DNA from: Deinococcus betulae
Lineage (GTDB): Bacteria > Deinococcota > Deinococci > Deinococcales > Deinococcaceae
Length of the DNA stretch: 64,000 bases
Reading direction: 5' to 3'
Assembly: GCF_020166395.1 (NCBI RefSeq)
Contig: NZ_JAIQXU010000005.1
Coordinates: 62,001-126,000 of the forward strand
Under the pieces are notes generated by a model. It saw only the letters and a program-made list of their open reading frames with translations, ran no database searches and was not told the DNA's origin. The translations under genes were made by a program, and so were the position numbers. Position 1 is the stretch's first letter. The number at the start of each line of letters is the position of its first letter. This document shows positions 37,528 to 49,051 of the stretch, piece by piece.

Positions 37528-38553
37528 GTGCTTGCTGTTCGGGTCACCTTTATGCTGCTGGGGCTGCTGCTGGGTTATGTCGTGGGCCACGCCCTGGCTG
37601 GGGGCCAACCCGGCGAGCTGAGTACCGTCAATACCCTGAGTCTGATGCTGGCCGGCACCTTGATGGCGCTGCTGCTGGCGCCGCGCGCCGAAGTGCTGCT
37701 CCTTTCGGGGACTGGCCGATTTCTGCGCTGGTACAACGGCCTCTCGCCGCGCAAGGTTGCGGCGGCCACCTTTGGCCTGATCATCGCCCTGCTGCTCAGC
37801 GTTCTGCTCAGCAGCCTGATGCGCAGCTTGCCGTTTTACACCTGGGTCTGGAATGTCCTGGTGACCCTGGTGCTGGGGGTCTTTTTCACGTCGTTTGCGG
37901 TGCGCAACGCCGAGGCCTTTGGGCTTCTGGCCTTTCCGCAGGTGCGGCGCAAGCAGGGCGGCAAGCTGCTGGACAGCAACGTGATTATCGACGGCCGCAT
38001 TCTGGAGCTGGCCCGCACCGGCTTTCTAGACGGTGAGGTGATTGTGCCCGGCTTCATTCTTCGCGAGTTGCAGACCCTGGCCGATAGTCAAGACCCGCAG
38101 AAACGAACACGCGGCAAGCGCGGCCTGAGCGTGCTGGAAGACCTGCGCCAGTTGCGCCCCCTGCGCGTGGAAGACTGGGACACCGACCTGCCCACCACTG
38201 ACGACAAGCTGATTCGCCTGGCCCGCGAATCAGGCGCGCGCATCGTGACGAACGACGGCAACCTGGGCAAGATTGCCCGCCTGCATGGCGTCGAAATCCT
38301 GTCCATCCACGAGGCGGCGGTGGCGCTGCGGCCTCAGGTGCAGGCGGGCGACCACCTGACGGTCACCATCACGAAAAGTGGCCAGCAGCAGGGCCAGGGC
38401 GTGGGCTATCTGGAAGACGGCACGATGGTCGTGGTCGAGGACGGCCTGAAGCTCCGCGGCAAGCCCGCCCGCGTGCTGGTGGTCAACAATGTGCAGACCA
38501 ACGTGGGTCGCATGATTTTTGCCAAGGTGGACCGGGAAGAGGGAGCGGCGTAA
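37528..38553 (+). CDS. PIN/TRAM domain membrane protein (YacL-like putative RNase)
   Basis: 341 aa. Four transmembrane helices (about 1-125), then a PIN nuclease domain (about 140-270) with the acidic residues LLDSNVIIDGRI, FILRELQ, TDDKL and IVTNDGNLGKIA, then a C-terminal TRAM RNA-binding domain (about 285-341; GQGVGYLEDGTMVVVEDG). Layout of B. subtilis YacL. PIN domains are Mg-dependent ribonucleases; target unknown. GTG start supported by the TACACT box. Confidence 0.9.
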   Translation: MLAVRVTFMLLGLLLGYVVGHALAGGQPGELSTVNTLSLMLAGTLMALLLAPRAEVLLLSGTGRFLRWYNGLSPRKVAAATFGLIIALLLSVLLSSLMRSLPFYTWVWNVLVTLVLGVFFTSFAVRNAEAFGLLAFPQVRRKQGGKLLDSNVIIDGRILELARTGFLDGEVIVPGFILRELQTLADSQDPQKRTRGKRGLSVLEDLRQLRPLRVEDWDTDLPTTDDKLIRLARESGARIVTNDGNLGKIARLHGVEILSIHEAAVALRPQVQAGDHLTVTITKSGQQQGQGVGYLEDGTMVVVEDGLKLRGKPARVLVVNNVQTNVGRMIFAKVDREEGAA

Positions 38554-38578
38554 AAACGGAGAGTGGGAAATAGAAAGT

Positions 38579-38625
38579 GGGTACAGCACTGGAGAGTAGT
38601 CCAGGTCTGCGCGGGTGCTGTGCCC
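38579..38625. repeat. Imperfect inverted repeat between PIN/TRAM and sbcC
   Basis: GGGTACAGCAC and GTGCTGTGCCC (10 of 11 complementary) separated by 25 nt, between convergent genes. Possible bidirectional terminator hairpin without T-run. Confidence 0.4.
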
Positions 38626-38626
38626 A

Positions 38627-41362
38627 CTACCCTTCCAACCTCTGCACGCTGCTGCCCGCCACGCTCTTGGTGACCAGCAGGCGGCTGGGAAGGCGCTCGG
38701 AGAGGCTTTCGACGTGGGTGACCACGCCCACCATGCGCCCCTGGGTGCGCAGGTTTTCCAGGGCGCCGGCCACGGCTTCAAGGGCCTGGGGGTCCAGGGT
38801 GCCGAAGCCTTCATCCAGAAACAGGGCGCCCAGCACTTTGTTGCCGGCCAGGTAATCACTCAGGGCGATGGCCAGTGACAGAGAAGCCAGGAAGGTCTCG
38901 CCGCCCGACAGGGTCTTGACCCCACGGACCTCGCCCGCGTTCCAGAGGTCCTGCACCACGTAGTCGCCGCCCTGCAAGGCCAGGCGGTAGCGCCCGTCGC
39001 TGATGTCATGCAGCAGCAGCCCCGCGCGGGTAAGAAGCTGGGCCTCGACCTCGGCCAGCAGGAACTGCTGAAATTCGTTGGCCTTGAGGCTGCCGGCCAG
39101 GGTCTGCCAGGTATCAAAGGTGCGCGAGGCGGCCAGGGCGCGCGCCTCTATGTCGGCCTTGCGTTCCAGGCGCTCGCGCAGGGCCCGCTCCTGTTCGGCC
39201 AGCTGACCGGCCCGCTCACGGGCGACCGTCAGGGCCGCGTCGGTGGCGGTCAGGTCGCGGGCCACCTGGCTCAGCTCGGCCGGGTCAAAGGGCGCGGCGC
39301 CCAGCTGGCGGTCCAGGTCGGCCACTGCCTCTCGCAGCTGGGCGCGGGAGGCGCTGTAGCTGCGCGCCGCTTCTTCCAGCGCGGCGACTTCGGCTTCGGG
39401 CAGGGCGGCGGCGCGGGCCTGGGGGGCATCCAGCCCCAGGCCCGCCAGCGCGGTGGCGAGGGCCGCCGTGGCCTCGGCCGCTTCCTGGGCGCGGCGGGCA
39501 GCGCCGCTCTGCACGCCGCGCAGGGTGGCCTGCGCAGCGCTGGCTTCGGCCTCGGCGCGTGCCAGGGTGCCCTGGGCCGCCTGGAGCTGCTGGCGAATGG
39601 CGGCGATGTCGTGCAGGGTCGCCTGCCGGGCGCGGGCCGGGTCGGGGCCCGCCGCGCGTACCCGCGCCGCTAACCCCGCGAGGAGCCGCGCGGCCTGCGC
39701 CGCCGGGTCACCAGCCACCAGCGCCTCGGCGGCGCGCAGGTCGGTTTCGCGGGCCGCTATCCCTTCCTCCCAGTCGCGTAGGGTAGCGGCGCGGGCCTCA
39801 GTGGCGCGGCGCAGGGCCCCCAGCTCCAGGCCAATCTCTTTGTAGCGCAGGCGGCGGCCGTCCAGGGCGGCGCGCAGGGCCGCCGCCTGACGTTCCAGGG
39901 CGCTCAGGTCCGGCACCTCACCCGTGGGCAGGACCATGACGGGCTGTTCACACAGCGGGCACGGCTCGCCCAGGTGCAGGTGGGTGCGGTAAGCCGCTAC
40001 CCCGGCCGTCACCTGCGCCTCGCGGAGGGCCGTGTCGGCCCCGTCCAGCTCGGCTTTGGCTGCCTTGCCCTCCCGCTCCACGCGGCCCTGCTCGGCTTCC
40101 AGGGTGCCGATCTGTGCCGTTTCCAGGTCCTGTCTGGCCCGGTCGGCCTGCAGGGCGGCGCGCTGGGCTTCCAGCTGCACGCGCTCCTGCCGGTTCTTTT
40201 CTGCCTTCTGGGCGCCCTCGCGGGCGACCAGGAAAGCGTCCTCATCCCAGGGCAGCGGCTGAGCGTGGGTGGTCTGCGGGGTGCCGCCGGCCCGGCGCAG
40301 GCGCGCGGCGTCGTCCTCGGCTCCGCGCAGGGTCTCGGCGCGGGCCTCCAGGTCCGGAATGCGGGCGTCCTGGGCCTGGGCCGCCGTCAGGGCGGCTTCA
40401 GCCTGCTCGGCGCGGGTCTGGGCGGCTTGGGCGGCAGCCCAGGCCCCCCTGGCCTCGCCGGCCTCACGGTCGGCGGCGATGCGGGCGCGTTCGGCGGCGT
40501 CCAGCAGCGGCAGAACTGCGGCCACCCGCCGCGCCTGCCCAGCGCGTTCGGCGCCGGCCTGCACGCTGGCGGCGCGGGCCTCCAGCGCCTGAAGGCGGCG
40601 CGCGGCGTCCTCGCGGGCCCGGAACACGCGCTCCTGCTCGCGCAGGCGGGTCTGGCGGGTGTTCAGGCGCTCGCGCTCGTCGGTGAGGCGCTCGGCCTCA
40701 AAGCTCACGGCCTCGCGCTCGGCGCGCAGGGCCGCCGCCGCTTCCAGGGTCACCCCCTCGTATTCGCCGGCCAGCACGGCATTCAGGCTGGTGGTCTGAT
40801 GCTTCAGTTCTTTGGCGCGGTCAGAGGCCACCCGCTGCATGGCGGCCACATGGTCCAGGCCGGTCAGCTCGCCCAGCAGCGCCTGACGTTCCTTGCCGGT
40901 GCCGTGCAGCACCTTCGAGAACTCGCCCTGCGGCAGCATGACGCTGCGGGCAAAGGTCTTGAAATCCAGGCCCACCACGCGCCGAATCCGTTCGCTGATG
41001 CCCTTGGCCCCGCCGTCAGACAGGTTGGTCCAGCGGCCATCTTCGTCCCGGCGCTCAAAGCGCACCTCGTTCTCGGCCTGCTTGCGCCCCTTGGTGCGTG
41101 ACGCGCGGTAGACGGCGCCGCCTATCTCAAACGTCAGACTAACCGACAGCCCCCGCTCACCCTGAGAAATCAGCGCGTCCAGCCCCGCCGCGCCCAGCCG
41201 GGCCGTCTGCCCGTACAGCGCAAAGGTCATGGCGTCCAGCAGGCTGCTTTTGCCGCTGCCGGTGGGGCCGACCAGCGCAAACAGTTCCAGGTCGCCCAGG
41301 TCCAGCGAGGTGGGCTGCCGAAAGGCTGTGAAGCCCTGGAGGTCGAGTGTTAGCGGGCGCAT
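38627..41362 (-). CDS. sbcC: Exonuclease subunit SbcC (Rad50-like)
   Basis: 911 aa SMC-family ATPase that with SbcD opens hairpins and processes DNA ends. Walker A VGPTGSGKSSLLDA near 32-45, long coiled coils, a zinc hook CPLC near 470, signature LSGGETFLASLSLAIALSDYL and Walker B GALFLDEGFGTLD. GGAGGG lies 7 nt before the ATG. Follows sbcD on the same strand after 115 bp that contain an inverted repeat. Confidence 0.95.
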   Translation of the reverse strand: MRPLTLDLQGFTAFRQPTSLDLGDLELFALVGPTGSGKSSLLDAMTFALYGQTARLGAAGLDALISQGERGLSVSLTFEIGGAVYRASRTKGRKQAENEVRFERRDEDGRWTNLSDGGAKGISERIRRVVGLDFKTFARSVMLPQGEFSKVLHGTGKERQALLGELTGLDHVAAMQRVASDRAKELKHQTTSLNAVLAGEYEGVTLEAAAALRAEREAVSFEAERLTDERERLNTRQTRLREQERVFRAREDAARRLQALEARAASVQAGAERAGQARRVAAVLPLLDAAERARIAADREAGEARGAWAAAQAAQTRAEQAEAALTAAQAQDARIPDLEARAETLRGAEDDAARLRRAGGTPQTTHAQPLPWDEDAFLVAREGAQKAEKNRQERVQLEAQRAALQADRARQDLETAQIGTLEAEQGRVEREGKAAKAELDGADTALREAQVTAGVAAYRTHLHLGEPCPLCEQPVMVLPTGEVPDLSALERQAAALRAALDGRRLRYKEIGLELGALRRATEARAATLRDWEEGIAARETDLRAAEALVAGDPAAQAARLLAGLAARVRAAGPDPARARQATLHDIAAIRQQLQAAQGTLARAEAEASAAQATLRGVQSGAARRAQEAAEATAALATALAGLGLDAPQARAAALPEAEVAALEEAARSYSASRAQLREAVADLDRQLGAAPFDPAELSQVARDLTATDAALTVARERAGQLAEQERALRERLERKADIEARALAASRTFDTWQTLAGSLKANEFQQFLLAEVEAQLLTRAGLLLHDISDGRYRLALQGGDYVVQDLWNAGEVRGVKTLSGGETFLASLSLAIALSDYLAGNKVLGALFLDEGFGTLDPQALEAVAGALENLRTQGRMVGVVTHVESLSERLPSRLLVTKSVAGSSVQRLEG

Positions 41363-41384
41363 GAGTGGCCCTCCGGGCCGGTAA

Positions 41385-41475
41385 GGGTTGATGGTTGATG
41401 GGTGATGGAAGGAGCAGCGGCGCTTCCTATGTTCTGTTTTTTCTCCATCAACCGTCTCCTTTCAACCATCAACCC
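41385..41475. repeat. Inverted repeat in the sbcD-sbcC gap
   Basis: GGGTTGATGGTTGA (41385-41398) and its exact complement TCAACCATCAACCC (41462-41475), 14 bp, 63 nt apart. The left arm continues with tandem GGTTGATGG-like units. AT-richer than the flanking genes. Could fold in the sbcDC mRNA or be a target for a DNA-binding protein. Confidence 0.6.
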
Positions 41476-41477
41476 CT

Positions 41478-42653
41478 TCACGCTTCCTCCAGCAGCGCCG
41501 CTTCATCGGCCTCGCGGAAGGCGGCGCGCAGGTCACTCGGCAACTCGCCGCGCTTCTCGCGGTGGTAGCGCTCGTACAGTTCCAGCAGGCTCAGGCCCTC
41601 GCGTTTCAGATCTGGGGTCACGAGGTCGTCCTGGGCGGCGTCCAGGTCCACAGCCAGGGTGGTGGGGGCCAGTTTCAGCACGCGGTCTTTCAGGCCTGGC
41701 AGGGCGGTGCCCGCAGGCGCCCGCACCACAACCTTCAGCAGGCCAGTGAAACTCCCCAGGGTGCCCAGGCGGTGCTCGACCTGCGCCAGGTCCACGCGAA
41801 TGGTTCTCAGTTCGCGGCCACTGGCCAGCGGCAGGGCGTGCACGCGCGCCGGGCGCCCGGCCTCGACCTCAACCAGGTTGACCTGCTTTTTCTCGCCGCC
41901 CTCACCAAAATCCAGCTGAATGACGCTGCCGGAGTAGTAAGCGGGCGGGGCCTCGCCCACCTGCTGCGGCTTATGGATGTGGCCCAGCGCTACATACTGC
42001 GCTCCGGCTGGCAGCTGCAGCCCCGACAGGGTGTAGCTGTTGGTCAGGTCAAATTGCAGGGTGCGCTCGGAGCCGCTGGGCACGGCGCCGTCCAGGGTGG
42101 CGTGGGCCATCAGCATGTTCACGCTGCCCGGCCGAAAGCCCTCGCCCAGGCGGCGCAGGAAAAAGCCCATGCCCTCGCGGTATTTCTGCCGCCAGGCGCC
42201 CGTGTCGCCGCCCAGCAGGTCGGCCGCCTTGACCAGCCGCCGCTCGGAGAGGTGGGGCAGCGCGCCCACCACCAGGCTCTCGCCGCCCCGCGTCTGCACT
42301 GTGCGGACCATCTCGGCCGGGTTGGCGCTGGGCTGCGCCACGACCTGCACGCCTACCCAGCCCAGGAGGCCCGTCACCGAATTCAGGCGGGCGGCGCTGT
42401 CATGGTTCCCGGCAATGACCACGCTGGGAACGCCCGCGTCGCGCAGGCGCAGAAAAAAGTCGAACACCGCGTGTTCCGCGTCCGCAGAAGGGTTGCCCGT
42501 GTCGAAGAGGTCCCCGGAGACCAGCACCACGTCGGCACGCTCGCTGCGGGCCAGGCCGGCAATTTCGATCAGCGCCTCGTGGACCTCGGGGGTGCGGTCA
42601 AAGCCCCGTAGAGAACGGCCCGCATGGAAATCAGCGGTATGAAGTACGCGCAT
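41478..42653 (-). CDS. sbcD: Exonuclease subunit SbcD (Mre11-like)
   Basis: 391 aa calcineurin-type phosphodiesterase, the Mn-dependent nuclease of SbcCD. Motifs: HTADFHAG, VSGDLFDTGNPS, VIAGNHDS, MLMAHATLDG and ALGHIHKPQ; C-terminal capping domain follows. TATTTT lies 7 nt before ATG 42653, so this ATG rather than the adjacent GTG is chosen (leaderless). First gene of the sbcD-sbcC unit. Confidence 0.95.
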   Translation of the reverse strand: MRVLHTADFHAGRSLRGFDRTPEVHEALIEIAGLARSERADVVLVSGDLFDTGNPSADAEHAVFDFFLRLRDAGVPSVVIAGNHDSAARLNSVTGLLGWVGVQVVAQPSANPAEMVRTVQTRGGESLVVGALPHLSERRLVKAADLLGGDTGAWRQKYREGMGFFLRRLGEGFRPGSVNMLMAHATLDGAVPSGSERTLQFDLTNSYTLSGLQLPAGAQYVALGHIHKPQQVGEAPPAYYSGSVIQLDFGEGGEKKQVNLVEVEAGRPARVHALPLASGRELRTIRVDLAQVEHRLGTLGSFTGLLKVVVRAPAGTALPGLKDRVLKLAPTTLAVDLDAAQDDLVTPDLKREGLSLLELYERYHREKRGELPSDLRAAFREADEAALLEEA

Positions 42654-42660
42654 CACAGAA

Positions 42661-42666
42661 AAAATA
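42661..42666 (-). promoter_or_regulatory. -10 box TATTTT of sbcD
   Basis: TATTTT, 7 nt, ATG 42653. Leaderless start of the sbcDC operon. Confidence 0.55.
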
Positions 42667-42915
42667 GCATGGGCCAGCCGGGGCTTCAGCGGCCGGCACG
42701 GAGCGCTGGCTGACCTCTAAGGGTGACTGCTGGCCACAGCGCGGAGAGATGGGCACAGCTCTCCTGCACAGCGTGGCGGCTGTACTGCCCCGACACGCTG
42801 ACTCTCCTTGTCCTGGCAAGAGGTAGATGCAGTGAGCGGGAGAGGGTTGCCCAGCCCGACAAGGTTATACGGGCGGCGCGGCTGCTAGACCCCAGCAAGC
42901 GGCACGACCCTAGCG

Positions 42916-44010
42916 CTAGGTCAGCACCAGTCCCAGCGCCTTGTGACTGAACGCCTGGTTCTGGCGAATCAGGGTCTGGATTCGTGGCGGGAGGTTGGGG
43001 TCGCGCAGCAGGTCGTCGTACCGGGTCAGGGCGTCGGCGTGCCGCCCCAGGTAATACTCGGCCACCGCCGCTTCCAGCCGGGCGTGAAATTGATAGATCT
43101 CGTGTTCGGCAAACAGAAAGTCGGGCAAAGCGGGCAGCGTGGCCGCCTGCGAGAGAAACAGATGGGCGGTCGCGAATGCCTTGAGGTGCTGGTAATGCAT
43201 GCCAATGCGGTACAGGGTCTCGGCGCGGGCCGGCTGCGTCTGGTACGCCTCCAGGTAAGTGGCCATCACTTCTGGCCAGGGGCGGCCCAGGGTGTCGCGC
43301 AGGCGGGCCATCTGGTACTGCGAATACCAGACCTCCTCGGGCCAGCCGCCCATGCTGGCGCGCCGCTCGTAGGTGCTCAGCGCCTGCTCCGGCTGCTGCG
43401 CGTCCCGGTACGACTGGGCCAGGTAAAACACGTACCGGCTGTTGCGTGGGTCCTGTTTCAGCGCTTCTTCCAGCACCAGAGCGTCTTTTTTGTACTTGTC
43501 GGGGTCAAGGGACCGCGCGCCTTCCGGTCGAGGGACGGTGTACACCCCCTGAAGTTCGCCGCGTGTGTATGGATCGGCGCCGGTCAGGTGTTCGTGCAGC
43601 ACGCCTTCCCAGCGCCAGGGAAGGCTGCGGCGGGCCAGCTGAAGACGCAGGTAGTGGGTGCCACCAAACTGCACCGGCAGCATGTAGGCGTCGTCGGTCA
43701 GCTGCGGCAACTCGAAGCCGGGGCTGACCACCATTTCTTCATCGGCATCTATAAATAGCAGGTAGTCCACATCGGCTGGCGCCAGATTCAGCGCCTCGGT
43801 GCGGTTGTGGGCAAAGTTGACCCAGGGGCGTTCGACCAGGCCGCCCGGCAAATCGCTCATGAGGTCCTGAATGAGGGCCTGGGTGCCGTCCGTGCTGCCA
43901 GTGTCCACAATCAGCCAGTCGGTAATTAGGGGGCGCACCGATTCCAGACACCGGCGGATGACGTGGGCCTCGTTCTTGACAATCATATTCAGGCAGATGC
44001 GCTGTGCCAT
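42916..44010 (-). CDS. GT2 glycosyltransferase with TPR-like C-terminal region
   Basis: 364 aa. N-terminal GT-A domain (about 1-200): LNMIVKNEAHVIRRCLESV, IVDTGSTDGTQ, and the DxD metal site LFIDADEEM near 85-93. C-terminal helical repeats (about 195-350; RNSRYVFYLAQSYRDAQQPEQALSTYERR) are TPR-like. Cytoplasmic transferase of SunS/WcaA-like type; acceptor unknown. It lies downstream of the collagen-like gene, separated by a strong terminator; TACGAT is 12 nt before the ATG and GAGGT 8 nt before it. A 12-bp palindrome CCTAGCGCTAGG overlaps its stop. Confidence 0.87.
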   Translation of the reverse strand: MAQRICLNMIVKNEAHVIRRCLESVRPLITDWLIVDTGSTDGTQALIQDLMSDLPGGLVERPWVNFAHNRTEALNLAPADVDYLLFIDADEEMVVSPGFELPQLTDDAYMLPVQFGGTHYLRLQLARRSLPWRWEGVLHEHLTGADPYTRGELQGVYTVPRPEGARSLDPDKYKKDALVLEEALKQDPRNSRYVFYLAQSYRDAQQPEQALSTYERRASMGGWPEEVWYSQYQMARLRDTLGRPWPEVMATYLEAYQTQPARAETLYRIGMHYQHLKAFATAHLFLSQAATLPALPDFLFAEHEIYQFHARLEAAVAEYYLGRHADALTRYDDLLRDPNLPPRIQTLIRQNQAFSHKALGLVLT

Positions 44011-44085
44011 AGGGGTGACCTCATCGTAAAGAAGGGGAGAAGAGAAGTCGAGGGGAAGCGCGTAGGTTCAGAGAGCCGGCACGGG

Positions 44086-44131
44086 CTAGCTATGAAAAAG
44101 ACCCCACACAGGGGGTCTTTTTCGTAGCTAG
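44086..44131. terminator. Long bidirectional hairpin terminator
   Basis: CTAGCTATGAAAAAGACCCC, 6-nt loop, GGGGTCTTTTTCGTAGCTAG: 20-bp stem with one mismatch. Terminates the collagen-like gene (U-tract from the stem on the minus strand). Confidence 0.9.
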
Positions 44132-44135
44132 GGGA

Positions 44136-46586
<2,451 letters not shown>

Positions 46587-46760
46587 GCGTACTCCTTCCA
46601 TAACTCCTCTGGGCTAGCCAGGGTCATGTCAGGGCCAGGTGAACTGCCTGGGTCAAGGGACCAAACAGAGCCTGAAAGGTGGTGCAGCACAGCTGGGGAA
46701 TTGCGCCTGGAGCTTAGAAGCTGCGTCAGAGGCGCAGGCCAGGGACAGGGTTTAGCCCGT

Positions 46761-46784
46761 GGGCGACCGGGCAAAAGGTCGCCC
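46761..46784. repeat. Hairpin upstream of the collagen-like gene
   Basis: Perfect 8-bp stem GGGCGACC/GGTCGCCC around GGGCAAAA, about 175 bp upstream of the ATG. Either part of a long leader or an operator. Confidence 0.4.
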
Positions 46785-47131
46785 AGACACCGTGACTCCG
46801 GGTCCAACAGGGATGCCGTTCTCCCTGCGCCGGATGACACCTTCTGGAAAGAAAGAGTGAACGGACATACAGCCTGGCCTCCTGAGAACGCAAAACGGAA
46901 AGAAAAGGAGCAGATAGGGTGCTGACGACCTGATGAGAAGCTATGAGATTTGGACGAGGAACTGATGGCCAGTCTAAGAGCCGTATTTCTCGTGTCTCTG
47001 AGGAAGACCTTTACTCTTACCTCAGTCTTCTGGTGATAAGCGCTAACGCAGAAAGTTCTACATAACCACAATCCACATTGAGAACTTTGTCAGGTGACCT
47101 CTGGTTAAGAGCTTTGAGAGAGGCAAGCTTC

Positions 47132-47137
47132 TACCCT
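47132..47137 (+). promoter_or_regulatory. -10 box TACCCT of the GGDEF gene
   Basis: TACCCT, 6 nt (TTCCTC), ATG 47144. Decides against the longer frame from 47078. Confidence 0.55.
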
Positions 47138-47143
47138 TTCCTC

Positions 47144-48943
47144 ATGAGGCTGCGCCGCCTGCTGTTCGTGTATCAGATCCCTCTGTGGGCGTGTCTGCTG
47201 CTGGCGTTTGCCTGTGTGCTGGGCGCCCTGGACGCCCGCGTGAAAGCCACCACGCAGGCCTCGCAAACCCGTGCGCAGCTGGAAGGAATTAACACGTTGC
47301 TGCTGCACACCCTGGATATGGAAACCGGTGTGCGTGGTTATGTGGTGGCGGGCGACCCTGTCTTTCTGGAGCCCTACCGGGAAGCAGTGGCGGCGCTGCC
47401 CGGCGATTTTGCGGCCCTGCGTCAGCTGTTTGCCGACCCCTCGTTGGGCGTCACGGTGCAGGCCAACCGCACAGCCTCGCTGGCCCGCATCGAGGCGCTG
47501 GTCACCCGCTGGCAGCAGGACGTGGGGGCGCCTGAAATTGAGGCCCGGCAGCGCAGCGCCGCCGCCGCCCAGGCACTGGTCAAAAGTCAGCGGGGCAAAC
47601 GGCTGCTGGACACGGTGCGCCGCGAGGTGGCGGCCCTGAATGCCAGCCAGACCGCCAGTCTGCGCCGCTATGAAGCCGAGGCCGTGCGGCAGCTGCGGAC
47701 CCTGCGATGGACGCTGTACAGTTCGGCGGGCCTGCTGCTGCTGCTGAGCTTCATCAGCACTCTGGCCGGTGCGAACGTTCTGGTACGGCACCTTCAGGCC
47801 CTGACAGGCGGGGCGCAGCGCGTGACCAGTGGCGCCGAGCAGATCACCGTGCCCGAGCGCGGCCCCGCTGAGCTGCGGACCCTGGCCCGCACCTTTAACG
47901 ACATGGGTGGGCGCCTCCATGCCGCGCGCCAGGCCGCCGAGGCAGGGGCCGCGCAGCTGACCGGGCGCAACGACTGGATGCGCCGCCTGGGCGACCTGAG
48001 TGACGCCCTGCAAGCCGCCCGGAGTCTCGACGAGGGCGCGCGCATTCTGGAACGCGCCCTGCCAGCGCTGCTGCCGGGCACACGCGGCACCTTGTCACAC
48101 CACAATGCGTCCCGGAATCTGCTGGTGCCGGTCATGACCTGGGGCGCCGAGGTCGCGGCCCCCATGCCCCCCGACCACTGCTGGGCGCTGCGGCGCGGCG
48201 AGATGCAAACCCCCGAGGCCCGGGAGTTCTCGCCGGGTTGTCCGGGGGCGGGCGGGCAATATGTGTGCCTGCCTCTGTTTTCCCACGGCGAAACGCTGGG
48301 GCTGCTGCGGGTGGACAGCCTAGATGGTCAGGCCCTGAGCACCGAAACGCGGCAGCTGCTGCCTGGCGTGGCCCGGCAGGTAGCCCTGGCCCTGGCCAGC
48401 CTGCGTCTGCAAGACCGCCTGCTCCAGCAGTCCATCCGCGACCCGCTGACCGGGCTGTTTAACCGCCGCCAGTTGGAAGATCAGCTCTCGCACCACGTTG
48501 CCCTGGCCCAGAGCGGCGGCCAGCCCCTGAGCCTGCTGGCCCTGGACATCGACCACTTCAAGCGCCTGAACGACACCTTCGGCCACGAGGCCGGAGACGC
48601 GGCGCTGGTGCGGGTCAGCGCGGTGCTGCGGGACCACGCGCCGGCGGGCAGCACACCCGCGCGCCCCGGCGGCGAGGAGTTTGCCCTATTGCTGCCCGGG
48701 ACGGACCTGGGCGGAGCCGAAGCCCTGGCCGAGCGGGTGCGCGCCGCTGTGGCCGCCCTGAACCTCAGCCATGCGGGCATCAATCTGGGGCAGGTGACCG
48801 TGTCGCTGGGCGTGGCGGAACTGGCGCCGGGACAGGCCACGCCCGCACACCTGACGGGCGCCGCCGACCAGGCGCTGTACGCCGCCAAGCGCAGCGGCCG
48901 CAACCGGGTGATGAGCGCGGCGCCGCTGGCCACCCCCGCCTGA
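47144..48943 (+). CDS. Membrane diguanylate cyclase (CHASE3-HAMP-GAF-GGDEF)
   Basis: 599 aa. Two transmembrane helices (about 10-28 and 192-212) enclose a CHASE3-type sensor (LLLHTLDMETGVRGYVVAGDPVFLEPY). HAMP-like helix, GAF-like domain (about 285-420) and GGDEF domain (about 430-595): DPLTGLFNRRQLE, DIDHFKRLNDTFGHEAGD, active site RPGGEEFALLLPG. Makes cyclic-di-GMP from two GTP. No RxxD inhibitory site is visible just before GGEEF, so product inhibition at that site is unlikely. No EAL domain. Confidence 0.92.
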   Translation: MRLRRLLFVYQIPLWACLLLAFACVLGALDARVKATTQASQTRAQLEGINTLLLHTLDMETGVRGYVVAGDPVFLEPYREAVAALPGDFAALRQLFADPSLGVTVQANRTASLARIEALVTRWQQDVGAPEIEARQRSAAAAQALVKSQRGKRLLDTVRREVAALNASQTASLRRYEAEAVRQLRTLRWTLYSSAGLLLLLSFISTLAGANVLVRHLQALTGGAQRVTSGAEQITVPERGPAELRTLARTFNDMGGRLHAARQAAEAGAAQLTGRNDWMRRLGDLSDALQAARSLDEGARILERALPALLPGTRGTLSHHNASRNLLVPVMTWGAEVAAPMPPDHCWALRRGEMQTPEAREFSPGCPGAGGQYVCLPLFSHGETLGLLRVDSLDGQALSTETRQLLPGVARQVALALASLRLQDRLLQQSIRDPLTGLFNRRQLEDQLSHHVALAQSGGQPLSLLALDIDHFKRLNDTFGHEAGDAALVRVSAVLRDHAPAGSTPARPGGEEFALLLPGTDLGGAEALAERVRAAVAALNLSHAGINLGQVTVSLGVAELAPGQATPAHLTGAADQALYAAKRSGRNRVMSAAPLATPA

Positions 48944-49037
48944 CCGCTGGCCCAGTCGGGCGGCGTCTCCCACCTCCCAGCACCGGCCCTTTACCGCTCT
49001 CGTCATTTCGCTCACGCCGGAATGCCTGGGGTCACGC

Positions 49038-49043
49038 TATGCT
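49038..49043 (+). promoter_or_regulatory. -10 box TATGCT of recD2
   Basis: TATGCT, 8 nt, ATG 49052. Leaderless or nearly so. Confidence 0.6.
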
Positions 49044-49051
49044 GTGAGTCC

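Larger units (their letters stand above)
46587..47143. other. Long divergent intergenic region
   Basis: 557 bp between the collagen-like gene and the GGDEF gene, AT-richer than average near 46.84-47.08 kb. Contains a hairpin GGGCGACC(8 nt)GGTCGCCC (46761-46784). A 162-codon minus-strand frame (46583-47071) has no coding character. A minus-strand TTGACC (near 46657) could be a -35 for the collagen-like gene, without a clear -10. Confidence 0.5.
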
